DNA of 64,000 nt from JAGOCV01 sp049445855 (lineage in GTDB: Bacteria > Pseudomonadota > Gammaproteobacteria > Burkholderiales > Burkholderiaceae_C), in contig NZ_JBMSDV010000001.1 of assembly GCF_049445855.1 (NCBI RefSeq), forward strand, positions 744,001 to 808,000. Reading direction: 5' to 3'. A program made the translations under genes and the position numbers. Below are positions 53,266-59,999 of this stretch, one piece after another; position 1 is the first letter of the stretch, and every line of letters begins with the position of its first letter. Below the pieces are notes generated by a model. The model did no database searches. It worked only from the letters and a program-made list of their open reading frames with translations, and had not been told where the DNA came from.

Positions 53266-53354
53266 GGCTTGATCCACAGAAGCGGCAGCAACGCCGCGAC
53301 GGTGAGCACGATGGAGACGATGCAGTAGAGGAACATCCGGTTCAAGGTCATCAT
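53262..53354 (-). CDS. 30-residue membrane protein
   Basis: MMTLNRMFLYCIVSIVLTVA followed by ALLPLLWIKP: a single membrane helix. It overlaps the next gene by ATGA. Likely a small virion-tip protein or an inner-membrane assembly factor; no family can be named at this length. Confidence 0.6.
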   Translation of the reverse strand: MMTLNRMFLYCIVSIVLTVAALLPLLWIKP

Positions 53355-53373
53355 TCACCCGCCTGTGTGCAAA

Positions 53374-53535
53374 TCAATACCCGAGGGCTTCACGGTCGAA
53401 CCAGCCGCACTGTGCGCATGCGGTGTACTCGGTGCCGCCGTCGTACTTCTCCTCTCCCTCTTCAGAACCGCAGTTCTCACAGTGGAAGCGGGAGTACTCG
53501 CCGCAGCCGAAGCCGCCCTGATCGTCGTCTTCCAT
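53374..53535 (-). CDS. Small zinc-ribbon-like protein 3
   Basis: 53 residues with two Cys pairs, CENC and CAQC, in a very acidic chain starting MEDDDQGGFGCGEYS. GAAAGGG lies about ten bases before the ATG. Third of three consecutive small Cys-pair proteins between the ssDNA-binding gene and the virion genes; probably binds Zn, role unknown. Confidence 0.7.
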   Translation of the reverse strand: MEDDDQGGFGCGEYSRFHCENCGSEEGEEKYDGGTEYTACAQCGWFDREALGY

Positions 53536-53548
53536 GATTGGCCCTTTC

Positions 53549-53719
53549 TCAATCAAACTCGCCGATGTTGTGCGATCCGCATTGAGGACACTCCTTCTCG
53601 ATACGGTCGTCGTCGTTATCGACATCGAAGTCATTGCCATCGGTATTCATGGAGCCAGTGACGAACTCCATGAATTCACCGGGGTACAGGCAGTCCATGC
53701 AGACATAGCCGAGAGACAT
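53549..53719 (-). CDS. Small zinc-ribbon-like protein 2
   Basis: 56 residues with CMDC near the start (MSLGYVCMDCLYPGEF) and CPQC near the end, separated by an Asp-rich stretch (DVDNDDDRIEKE). The leader GATTGAGAAAGG is the same as that of the next gene. Same family type as its neighbours at 53374 and 53739. Confidence 0.7.
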   Translation of the reverse strand: MSLGYVCMDCLYPGEFMEFVTGSMNTDGNDFDVDNDDDRIEKECPQCGSHNIGEFD

Positions 53720-53738
53720 AGGGCAGGTCCTTTCTCAA

Positions 53739-53897
53739 TCAACCCTGGAACATGTCGTCATAGGACTCGCGATGACCGCAGGCGGGACAGATGAATTCGG
53801 CTTCGGTAAAGACCGCTTCATCGTCGCCCTCTTCCAGCGGGATCTCGTGGCCACAGTTCGAACATGGTGGCCATTGGCCATCGGTGTCATGGGACAT
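53739..53897 (-). CDS. Small zinc-ribbon-like protein 1
   Basis: 52 residues, MSHDTDGQWPPCSNCGHEIP, then a second pair CPACGH near the end; the two CxxCxH knuckles suggest a Zn ribbon. It starts just after the palindrome copy at 53907-53922. The ribosome site is weak. Confidence 0.68.
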   Translation of the reverse strand: MSHDTDGQWPPCSNCGHEIPLEEGDDEAVFTEAEFICPACGHRESYDDMFQG

Positions 53898-53906
53898 GGG
53901 TGGTTT

Positions 53907-53922
53907 CTTTCGCTTGCGAAAG
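53907..53922. promoter_or_regulatory. Prophage palindrome, copy 4
   Basis: CTTTCGCTTGCGAAAG, identical to the copy at 50690 except for one central base, in the 29-bp gap between the ssDNA-binding gene and the first zinc-ribbon gene. Confidence 0.6.
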
Positions 53923-53926
53923 TCAG

Positions 53927-54250
53927 TTACTCCACCGCATCGAGCGTCAGGTCCACCGGCGTGACCATCGTCACCTCGCCGGTTTCCTTGTCGGTCGCGC
54001 GGAACGCCTTGCGCGTGAAACCGCCAAGGCGGGCCGTCACGCTGATTTCGTCGCCGGACTGACCCAGCGACTGCTTGCTGCGCACTTCCAGAACCTGCGG
54101 GCGGCTGTAGGCGTCCGGCGCGGGCGTGAGGATGCGCGTGTAGCGCGTGCCGTCGTGGCGGCGCGATGCCTCGATGCGCCCCTTGATCAGGACTTCCATG
54201 GGTGCGGGTGCTTTGCCCGTCGTGGGCAGGTTTTGAACGGCAGCGTTCAT
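53927..54250 (-). CDS. Phage single-stranded-DNA-binding protein (gpV-like)
   Basis: 107 residues. MNAAVQNLPTTGKAPAPMEV then a compact beta-rich domain (IKGRIEASRRHDGTRYTRILTPAPDAYSRPQVLEVRS...GDEISVTARLGGF) consistent with an OB-fold ssDNA-binding protein. In filamentous phages this product coats the displaced plus strand before packaging. Position 11 bp after the replication gene supports the call; sequence similarity alone is modest. Confidence 0.7.
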   Translation of the reverse strand: MNAAVQNLPTTGKAPAPMEVLIKGRIEASRRHDGTRYTRILTPAPDAYSRPQVLEVRSKQSLGQSGDEISVTARLGGFTRKAFRATDKETGEVTMVTPVDLTLDAVE

Positions 54251-54261
54251 GCTTCTTTCTC

Positions 54262-55446
54262 CTATGCGGCCAAGCGCATCAAATCCCGGCTGACGTGGTA
54301 CTCGGGGCGGTTCCGAGCCGGTGAGTTACAGAACCGCCTGTCCACGCGTTGCGGCGTGAAATCGTGAATCAGCGAATCGTTCGCCGTGACATGAATGTTT
54401 GAAGAGCGCCAGCTCACGCCGGCCTCTTCGAGCAGCTTGCGATTGCGGAAGAACGTGGCGCGGCTGTACTTGTCGCGCACGACGTTCTCGTTGAGCGTGC
54501 ACATCGCCGACCAGAAGCCGTAGAGCTGGCCTCCTCGCGTGTCGCCGTATGTGTTCTGAAGGCGCGTGATCACCGCCGTCGTGTTGCGGACCGTTTCCAT
54601 GGAGTGCTTCCCTTCTCTCAGCAGCCGCTCCACCTCGTTGTCGTGGATGCGCTCTAAGTACGCGTCGTCCAGTTCCGCGACCGTCGGGTTCTTCCCGAAG
54701 TCGTACTGGAGCTTGTCGCTGTGGATCTCGACCTCGACCCGCAAGCGGTCGTCGGCCAGTCGCTGCAGCGCGTTCAACTTGCGCTCGACCCGCTCGAAAT
54801 TCTTCGGGTCCGTGCCAAACATGTGATCGAACAGGATGCGGAAGAAGCTGCGCAGGCGGCTGTAGTCGTGCTGCCTGAATTCCGAACCCTTGTGATAGAA
54901 CTTGACCGTCGTCGTCTTGCCCGCGAAGTACACGGCCATGTCGTACTTCGCCGCCTTCTTCTGGCGCCTGGGGAAGTTGCGTAGCTGGATCGAATCGAAG
55001 AATTCCTTGCAGGCCGCCTTGCGCAAGCGAAACACATGCGCCACGTCCACGCGGTGGACGGTCCAGAAGTCGGCGGACATGAGCTCAGTGTCCAGAAGCT
55101 TCTCGACCAAGGCGACGAGGTATCGCGCTGCTTCCTTGAAATCAGTCGGCCCGCCGTAGACGTTGTGCCCCAGCATGACCTTGTGCGCGCTGGCCTCGAT
55201 CAGCAAGTAAGGCTCGCAGGCGTGAAGGCGCGGACGACCGTTCTTGTCCACCACCCAGTCCTGGTACTTCGGGATCACGCTGATCCGTGAATCCCAAGAA
55301 CCGAGCAGATCGCCGGTGAACAACTCATACAGGACCTCGCCCGTCGCCAAGTCGCAACCCGAGCGGAGGATGCACTGTTGCTCGATGCGTTTCATGACCG
55401 TGCGATCGATGGAGGGTGACTTGAGCTTGATCGTGTCGTAGGCCAC
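54262..55446 (-). CDS. Rolling-circle replication initiation protein (gpII/X family)
   Basis: 394 residues, GTG start (MAYDTIKLKSPSID when translated). The gene II/X family nicks the plus-strand origin and carries a Tyr nucleophile. Seen: LLIEASAHKVMLGHNVYGG, HRVDVAHVFRL with a His-x-Asp-type metal site, TTTVKFYHKGSEF, and RVEVEIHSDKLQ. The C-terminal part (about 330-394) resembles the winged-helix tail in related proteins. The gene follows orf215 by 3 bp. Confidence 0.87.
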   Translation of the reverse strand: MAYDTIKLKSPSIDRTVMKRIEQQCILRSGCDLATGEVLYELFTGDLLGSWDSRISVIPKYQDWVVDKNGRPRLHACEPYLLIEASAHKVMLGHNVYGGPTDFKEAARYLVALVEKLLDTELMSADFWTVHRVDVAHVFRLRKAACKEFFDSIQLRNFPRRQKKAAKYDMAVYFAGKTTTVKFYHKGSEFRQHDYSRLRSFFRILFDHMFGTDPKNFERVERKLNALQRLADDRLRVEVEIHSDKLQYDFGKNPTVAELDDAYLERIHDNEVERLLREGKHSMETVRNTTAVITRLQNTYGDTRGGQLYGFWSAMCTLNENVVRDKYSRATFFRNRKLLEEAGVSWRSSNIHVTANDSLIHDFTPQRVDRRFCNSPARNRPEYHVSRDLMRLAA

Positions 55447-55449
55447 GCC

Positions 55450-56097
55450 TCAAGCCCCCGCATTCCGAAAGGAAGCACCCTGCAGCGAATGGGCGCAGCT
55501 CAGTTCCTTGGGGAGCGTATGACAGAGCCTTCTCCAGCCCTGTGATGGCTCTGAAAGCATGTAGGCAGCCTGCGTACCCGGCTCAACATGCAAAGTCTCA
55601 TCGGTGAGACTCTCAGGCGGTGCTACCACGCCCGCCTGAGAAAAACCGCCCCCGTGGAGCCCATCAAAACGCACCTGCTGCGCTTCAGCCGGGTTCCCCG
55701 CAAGCGGGGCCCCTCCGGCTGCGCGCGCACAGGTGCAGCGGCCATCGCCGGAGCACAGACGAACATTGCGGGACTCGCACCATGTGATCCCAAGCTGAAG
55801 ACCTTGCACCTTGAACCACATCCCGCTGTCCATGGTGTCGCCGAGCTTCACGACGTGGGCGCAGTGGACGGAGCCTCGAACGCGCACCTGGACATGGATA
55901 GCGGGCTTCTTGGTCTTGTGGCCGTCCCACTGGTTGTAGGCGGCGGCAAAGAAGCGTTCGAAAGTCAGCGGGAAGTGATGGTCGAAAGCGTCGTAGGGAC
56001 GCGGACCCTTAACTGGTGAACCCCCAGCGACGGCACCGGAAGAGGCACTACCGGTGCCGCCTTGGTGCTGGGGGTTCGAAATCGGTTGTAGGGACAT
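55450..56097 (-). CDS. Inovirus early hypothetical protein
   Basis: 215 residues, first gene of the leftward operon. The segment around 35-115 (FDHHFPLTFERFFAAAYNQW, IHVQVRVRGSVHCAHVVKL, GMWFKVQGLQLGITWCESRN) looks like a folded domain; the remainder is Gly/Ala-rich and less convincing. No family recognised. It could be a replication accessory. Its start abuts the operator-rich region 56098-56208. Confidence 0.6.
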   Translation of the reverse strand: MSLQPISNPQHQGGTGSASSGAVAGGSPVKGPRPYDAFDHHFPLTFERFFAAAYNQWDGHKTKKPAIHVQVRVRGSVHCAHVVKLGDTMDSGMWFKVQGLQLGITWCESRNVRLCSGDGRCTCARAAGGAPLAGNPAEAQQVRFDGLHGGGFSQAGVVAPPESLTDETLHVEPGTQAAYMLSEPSQGWRRLCHTLPKELSCAHSLQGASFRNAGA

Positions 56098-56114
56098 GGT
56101 GCCTCCATGGGAAA

Positions 56115-56197
56115 ACTAAGCGGTTCTTAGTCCACGAAGATAAGGACTGCTTAGTCACACGGCAACCAAAATCTGATAAAACCCGCTTATTGCTAAG
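56115..56197. promoter_or_regulatory. Triple operator between the repressor-like gene and the phage operon
   Basis: Three inverted repeats built from CTTAG/CTAAG half-sites in 83 bp: ACTAAG-N5-CTTAGT (56115-56131), TAAG-N5-CTTA (56141-56153) and CTTA-N4-TAAG (56186-56197). The last overlaps the AAGGGG ribosome site of the small gene at 56209. Layout matches a lysogeny control region with divergent promoters. Confidence 0.65.
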
Positions 56198-56208
56198 GGG
56201 TATTTACC

Positions 56209-56472
56209 ATGCCAACAACGATGGATTTGTTCGGAAAAGCGCTTGAAGTGAAGCATGCAGCCGCATGGGCGAGGGACTTCAACATCACGCCGGAAACATT
56301 CTCAATGGCAAAGAAACAAGGCCGCCTAAGCCCGGTTCTCGCTGGGAACATCGCACTTGAATTGGGAGAAGACCCAGAGCACTGGGTCGCAATAGCTGCG
56401 CTTGAAGCTCAGAAGCCCAGCGAACTGCTAGCACGTTTGCAGTCGCGTGCAAAGGTCTGGCGGAGGCGGTGA
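56209..56472 (+). CDS. Small repressor-like helix-turn-helix protein ending in the att site
   Basis: 87 residues, MPTTMDLFGKALEVKHAAAW. A helical region (HAAAWARDFNITPETFSMAKKQGRLSPVLAGNIALELGEDPEHW) resembles small phage Cro/RstR-type HTH proteins, in which the second helix pair binds DNA. AAGGGG lies 8 bases before the ATG. It is divergent from the replication operon across the triple operator, the place of rstR in CTX-type phages. The last codons (Val-Trp-Arg-Arg-Arg) and stop are supplied by attR and the tRNA. In the excised circle the frame would continue for 68 more codons. Confidence 0.72.
   Translation: MPTTMDLFGKALEVKHAAAWARDFNITPETFSMAKKQGRLSPVLAGNIALELGEDPEHWVAIAALEAQKPSELLARLQSRAKVWRRR
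56456..56470. repeat. attR core in the 3' end of tRNA-Ser
   Basis: TCTGGCGGAGGCGGT, exact copy of attL at 43805. It spans the CCA end, discriminator base and acceptor 3' strand of tRNA-Ser(UGA), so the tRNA stays intact after integration. Confidence 0.92.
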
Positions 56473-56545
56473 GATTCGAACTCACGAACGGTTTCCCGTT
56501 GCCGGTTTTCAAGACCGGTGCAATCGACCACTCTGCCACACCTCC
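56458..56545 (-). tRNA. serT: tRNA-Ser(UGA)
   Basis: 88 nt on the minus strand including encoded CCA. Acceptor GGAGGTG pairs with CGCCTCC, anticodon loop CTTGAAA gives UGA (anticodon at 56509-56511), a long variable arm is present as in class II tRNAs, and the T-loop is GTTCGAATC. It begins 13 bp downstream of hemW and is the phage attachment site. Confidence 0.96.
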
Positions 56546-56558
56546 GGAAGGCGCGATT

Positions 56559-57749
56559 CTACGCCGTCGGTAGAAAGATCGACTGCAGGTCGCTCAGGAA
56601 ATCGAAGCCGCGCACGGTCGGGCGCACGCGGTGGAAGTCGCGCTCGATCAGGCCTTTGTCTTCCGCTTCCTTCAATCCTTGCTGGATGGCCGTGATGGCG
56701 AGGCCTGTGCGTTCGCTGAATTCGGTAAGGCTGAAGCCTTCCTTCAAACGCAGTGCATTGAGCATGTATTCGAAAGGCAGGTCGGCGCGGCCGATGTCGT
56801 CGTCCTGCGTGACGGGGTTGCCTGCGAGCGCGTTGTCCATGTACAGGCGCGGTTCGCGCCAGCGCACCTGCCGCACGACGCGGTGCGCGAAGCTCAGCTT
56901 GCTGTGCGCGCCGGCACCGATGCCGAGGTAGTCGCCGAACTGCCAGTAGTTCAGGTTGTGCCAGCAGCGATGGCCGTCTCGCGCATAGGCCGAGACTTCG
57001 TAGCGGTACAACCCGGCGTCTCGCGTGCGCTCGGTGATGCGGTCGAGCATGGCGTACGCGATGTCGTCCTCGGGCACCACGGGCGGGAACTTCGCGAACA
57101 TCGTGTTCGGCTCGATGGTGAGGTGGTACACCGACAGGTGCGGCGGCGCGAGCGACAGTGCGGTGTCCAGGTCCTCATCCAGTTGCGCCAGCGTCTGCCC
57201 GGGCAACGCGTACATCAGGTCGAGGTTGAAGGTATCGAAGGCCTTGCTGGCTTCTTCCACGGCCGCGAATGCCTGCGCACGATCGTGCACGCGTCCCAGC
57301 GCCTTGAGGTGCGCGTCATTGAAACTCTGCACACCGACCGACAGGCGCGTGACACCCGCCGAGCGGAAGGCGCGGAACCGGTCTTTTTCGAACGTGCCGG
57401 GGTTGGCTTCGAGCGTGATCTCGCAATCGGCATCGAGCTTCAGGCGCGCGCGGATGTCGCCCAGCAGCCGGTCGATGCCCTGCGGCGAGAACAGGCTGGG
57501 CGTACCGCCACCGATGAAGATGCTGTGGACCGGGCGGCCCCAGATCAGCGGCAGCGACACGTCGAGATCCGCGATCACCGCATCGAGGTAGCGCTGCTCG
57601 GGCAGCTCATCCTTCTTCATCTCATGCGAGTTGAAGTCGCAGTACGGGCACTTGCGGATGCACCACGGAAGATGCACATACAGCGACAGCGGCGGCAGCG
57701 CAGACAGCTGCAGCGCGCCCGCGCGCATATAGTGCTGGATGTCCTTCAC
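56559..57749 (-). CDS. hemW: Radical SAM haem chaperone HemW
   Basis: 396 residues. SAM/iron-sulphur motif CIRKCPYCDF near 37-45, IFIGGGTPSLFSP, EITLEANPGTFEKD and LSVGVQSFNDAHLKALGRVHD are conserved in HemW (formerly called oxygen-independent coproporphyrinogen oxidase-like); the C-terminal HemN domain includes FEYMLNALRLKEGF. GTG 57749 overlaps the rdgB stop (GTGA), favouring it over ATG 57728. The long open frame upstream is antisense to rdgB. Confidence 0.93.
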   Translation of the reverse strand: MKDIQHYMRAGALQLSALPPLSLYVHLPWCIRKCPYCDFNSHEMKKDELPEQRYLDAVIADLDVSLPLIWGRPVHSIFIGGGTPSLFSPQGIDRLLGDIRARLKLDADCEITLEANPGTFEKDRFRAFRSAGVTRLSVGVQSFNDAHLKALGRVHDRAQAFAAVEEASKAFDTFNLDLMYALPGQTLAQLDEDLDTALSLAPPHLSVYHLTIEPNTMFAKFPPVVPEDDIAYAMLDRITERTRDAGLYRYEVSAYARDGHRCWHNLNYWQFGDYLGIGAGAHSKLSFAHRVVRQVRWREPRLYMDNALAGNPVTQDDDIGRADLPFEYMLNALRLKEGFSLTEFSERTGLAITAIQQGLKEAEDKGLIERDFHRVRPTVRGFDFLSDLQSIFLPTA

Positions 57750-58345
57750 AGCCAGCGCTCGCGCATGAGCACGAGCATGGCGCGCGCGGCCTGGCCGCGA
57801 TGGCTGCGCGCATTCTTCACTTCGGGCGGCAACTGCGCGAAGGTCTGGCCGAGTTCGGGAATGAACATCACCGGGTCGAAACCGAAACCATGCTCGCCGA
57901 CCGGCTCGCGCGTGATTTCGCCGACGGCACGGCCGACTGCGATGAGCGGCTCCGGGTCTTCGGGTGTGCGCACGGCGACAAGCGTGCTCACCAGCGCAGC
58001 GCGACGTTGCGTCACGCCCGTCATCTGCTCGAGCAAGGCGCGCACGTTGTTGGCGTCGCCCTTCTCGTAGCCAAACTGCGTGGCGTAGTAGGCCGTGTCT
58101 ACGCCGGGCAGACCGTCGAATGCGTCGACGCACAGGCCGGCATCGTCCGCCAGCGCAGGCAGACCGGTCGCGCGCGCGGCAAAGCGCGCCTTGGCGAGTG
58201 CGTTCTCGACGAAGGTGCGGAAGGGTTCTTCCGCCTCGCCCACGCCGAGCTCGGACTGGCGCACGAGCTGCACGCCCAGCGGCGCGAACATGGCCTGCAG
58301 CTCGGCCAGTTTGCCGGCGTTGTTGGAGGCGAGGACGAGCTTCAC
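57746..58345 (-). CDS. rdgB: Inosine/xanthosine triphosphate pyrophosphatase (RdgB/HAM1)
   Basis: 199 residues that remove ITP, dITP and XTP from the nucleotide pool. MKLVLASNNAGKLAELQAMF, TFVENALAKARFAARATGLPALADDAGLCVDAF and GFGFDPVMFIPELGQTFAQL are diagnostic. 16 bp after rph and overlapping hemW by 4 bp. Confidence 0.95.
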   Translation of the reverse strand: MKLVLASNNAGKLAELQAMFAPLGVQLVRQSELGVGEAEEPFRTFVENALAKARFAARATGLPALADDAGLCVDAFDGLPGVDTAYYATQFGYEKGDANNVRALLEQMTGVTQRRAALVSTLVAVRTPEDPEPLIAVGRAVGEITREPVGEHGFGFDPVMFIPELGQTFAQLPPEVKNARSHRGQAARAMLVLMRERWL

Positions 58346-58361
58346 GTTGGCTGTCGATCTC

Positions 58362-59090
58362 TCAGCCCGCGAGTGCCTGCCGCTGCAAGACGATCAGTTC
58401 ACCAATGCCCTTGTCTGCCAGCGCGAGCAGTTGATCCATCTCGACGCGCGTGAAAGCCGCACCCTCCGCCGTGCCCTGCACTTCGACGAAGTGACCGGCA
58501 CCCGTCATCACGACGTTCATGTCGGTATCGCACGCGACGTCTTCGATGTATTCCAGATCGAGCAGCGGAGTGCCTTCGACGATGCCGACCGAAATGGCAG
58601 CGACTTCACCCGTCAGCGGCGACTCCTTGAGCTTGCCCGCAGCCATCAGCTTGCCCACGGCGTCCTGCGCAGCGACGAAGGCACCCGTGATGGCGGCCGT
58701 GCGCGTGCCACCGTCGGCCTGCAGCACGTCGCAGTCGAGGTGGATGGTGCGTTCGCCGAGCTTCTTCAGGTCGAACACCGCGCGCAGCGAACGGCCGATG
58801 AGGCGCTGGATTTCCTGCGTGCGACCGCTCTGCTTGCCGCGTGCGGCCTCGCGGTCGCCGCGCGTGTGCGTGGCGCGCGGCAGCATGCCGTATTCCGCCG
58901 TGACCCAGCCCTCGCCGGAACCCTTCTTGTGGCCGGGCACTTTCTCTTCCACCGACGCGGTGCAGAGCACGCGCGTCTGGCCGAACTCGATCAGCACCGA
59001 GCCTTCTGCGTGGATGGTGAACCCGCGCGTGATGCGCACGGGACGCAACTGGTCAGCGGCGCGGTTGCCGCTTCTTGAAAATTCGCTCAT
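58362..59090 (-). CDS. rph: Ribonuclease PH
   Basis: 242 residues, a phosphate-dependent 3' exonuclease that trims tRNA ends. RPVRITRGFTIHAEGSVLIEFGQTRVLCTA, GWVTAEYGMLPRATHTR, EIQRLIGRSLRAVFDL and DCDVLQADGGTRTAAITG are all present. Between the PP2C gene and rdgB on one strand. Confidence 0.96.
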   Translation of the reverse strand: MSEFSRSGNRAADQLRPVRITRGFTIHAEGSVLIEFGQTRVLCTASVEEKVPGHKKGSGEGWVTAEYGMLPRATHTRGDREAARGKQSGRTQEIQRLIGRSLRAVFDLKKLGERTIHLDCDVLQADGGTRTAAITGAFVAAQDAVGKLMAAGKLKESPLTGEVAAISVGIVEGTPLLDLEYIEDVACDTDMNVVMTGAGHFVEVQGTAEGAAFTRVEMDQLLALADKGIGELIVLQRQALAG

Positions 59091-59093
59091 GGT

Positions 59094-59999
59094 TCAGGCC
59101 TTTTTTGCGGCGGAGCGCCGGATGGCTTCGTTGATTTCGGCGATGGAACGCTCGATCGCGGCGTCGTCCAGATCGTCGGCCGTGGTGTCGAGCACCCCGG
59201 CCTGGATGGTGGACGCAAACACGCCGTCGTTGATGCTGTCGGTGGAAATGCCGCGCGTCGATTCGAACGCGTCCGGCGTTTCCCATTCGAGCGCGATCAC
59301 GGTCACGTTGTCACCATACTCGCCGCCGTTGCGCAATGCCTGCTCGACCATCTCGGGGACGGCGTCGGCCACGTTCTGGCGCGAGAGTTCATGGACGATC
59401 TCTTCGTCCTTCAGGCTGCCCCACAGGCCGTCGGAGCACAGCATGACGCGGTCGCCCTGCTGCAGCGTCACAGGGCCGGACACGTCGAAGACAGGTCGCG
59501 TAGGCGAACCGAGGCAGGTGTAGAGGATGTTGCGGTTCACCGGCGTGAGGCGCAGCACCGACGACGCTTCGCGATGTTCGAGGTACGAGTGGTCGCGCGT
59601 GCGCGTGAGCAGTTCACCCTCGCGCACGACGTACAGGCGCGAGTCGCCGCAATGGATCCAGGTGGCGCTGTTGCCCTGCACGATGGCCGCCACCAGCGTG
59701 GTGCGCGGCGTGTCGAGCATGCCCTTCTCGCCGGCGTAACGCATGATCTGGTGATGGGCCGCCATCAGCGAGGCGGTGAGGAATTCGCGCGGATCGCGCA
59801 CCGTGGGTTTGGCCTCGCGCTGGTACAGCGCCGACACGGTCTGCAGCGCCAGTTGCGCGGCCACCTCGCCTTCCGGATGCCCGCCCATGCCGTCGGCAAG
59901 CACGAAGAGGCCGGACTCCCGCGTGTAGCAGTAGCCCATGCGGTCCTCGTTCTTGGCGCGGCCGCCGCGGCGGCTGATCTGGAAGACGGAAAACTTCAT
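59094..59999 (-). CDS. PP2C-family Ser/Thr protein phosphatase
   Basis: 301 residues. The metal-binding motifs are NEDRMGYCY, VLADGMGGHPEGEVAA, DRVMLCSDGLWGSL and EYGDNVTVIALEWE, as expected for an active bacterial PPM phosphatase. Its ATG overlaps the stop of the kinase gene by 4 bp, so kinase and phosphatase are made together and likely act on common targets. A C-terminal helical tail of about 60 residues is extra. Confidence 0.93.
   Translation of the reverse strand: MKFSVFQISRRGGRAKNEDRMGYCYTRESGLFVLADGMGGHPEGEVAAQLALQTVSALYQREAKPTVRDPREFLTASLMAAHHQIMRYAGEKGMLDTPRTTLVAAIVQGNSATWIHCGDSRLYVVREGELLTRTRDHSYLEHREASSVLRLTPVNRNILYTCLGSPTRPVFDVSGPVTLQQGDRVMLCSDGLWGSLKDEEIVHELSRQNVADAVPEMVEQALRNGGEYGDNVTVIALEWETPDAFESTRGISTDSINDGVFASTIQAGVLDTTADDLDDAAIERSIAEINEAIRRSAAKKA

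Larger units (their letters stand above)
43805..56470. mobile_element. Filamentous prophage (inovirus) integrated at tRNA-Ser(UGA), about 12.7 kb
   Basis: Bounded by identical 15-bp repeats, the right one inside tRNA-Ser(UGA). It encodes a serine recombinase at the left end and, on the minus strand, replication, ssDNA-binding, coat, adsorption, gVI-like and Zot assembly proteins in canonical inovirus order. No gIV secretin is present, so exit would need a host secretin. Ralstonia RSM-type phages also use a serine recombinase and tRNA-Ser(UGA). It is longer than typical inoviruses (6-9 kb) because of the 44.4-49.4 kb cargo, whose base composition is visibly less GC-rich than the host genes. 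Confidence 0.92.

Noticed and set aside
53262..53358. Longer N-terminus for the 142-residue phage protein (frame open to 53358)
   Set aside because: The 30-codon gene in the other phase has an ATGA overlap with ATG 53265 and a clear membrane helix, which explains the stretch better.
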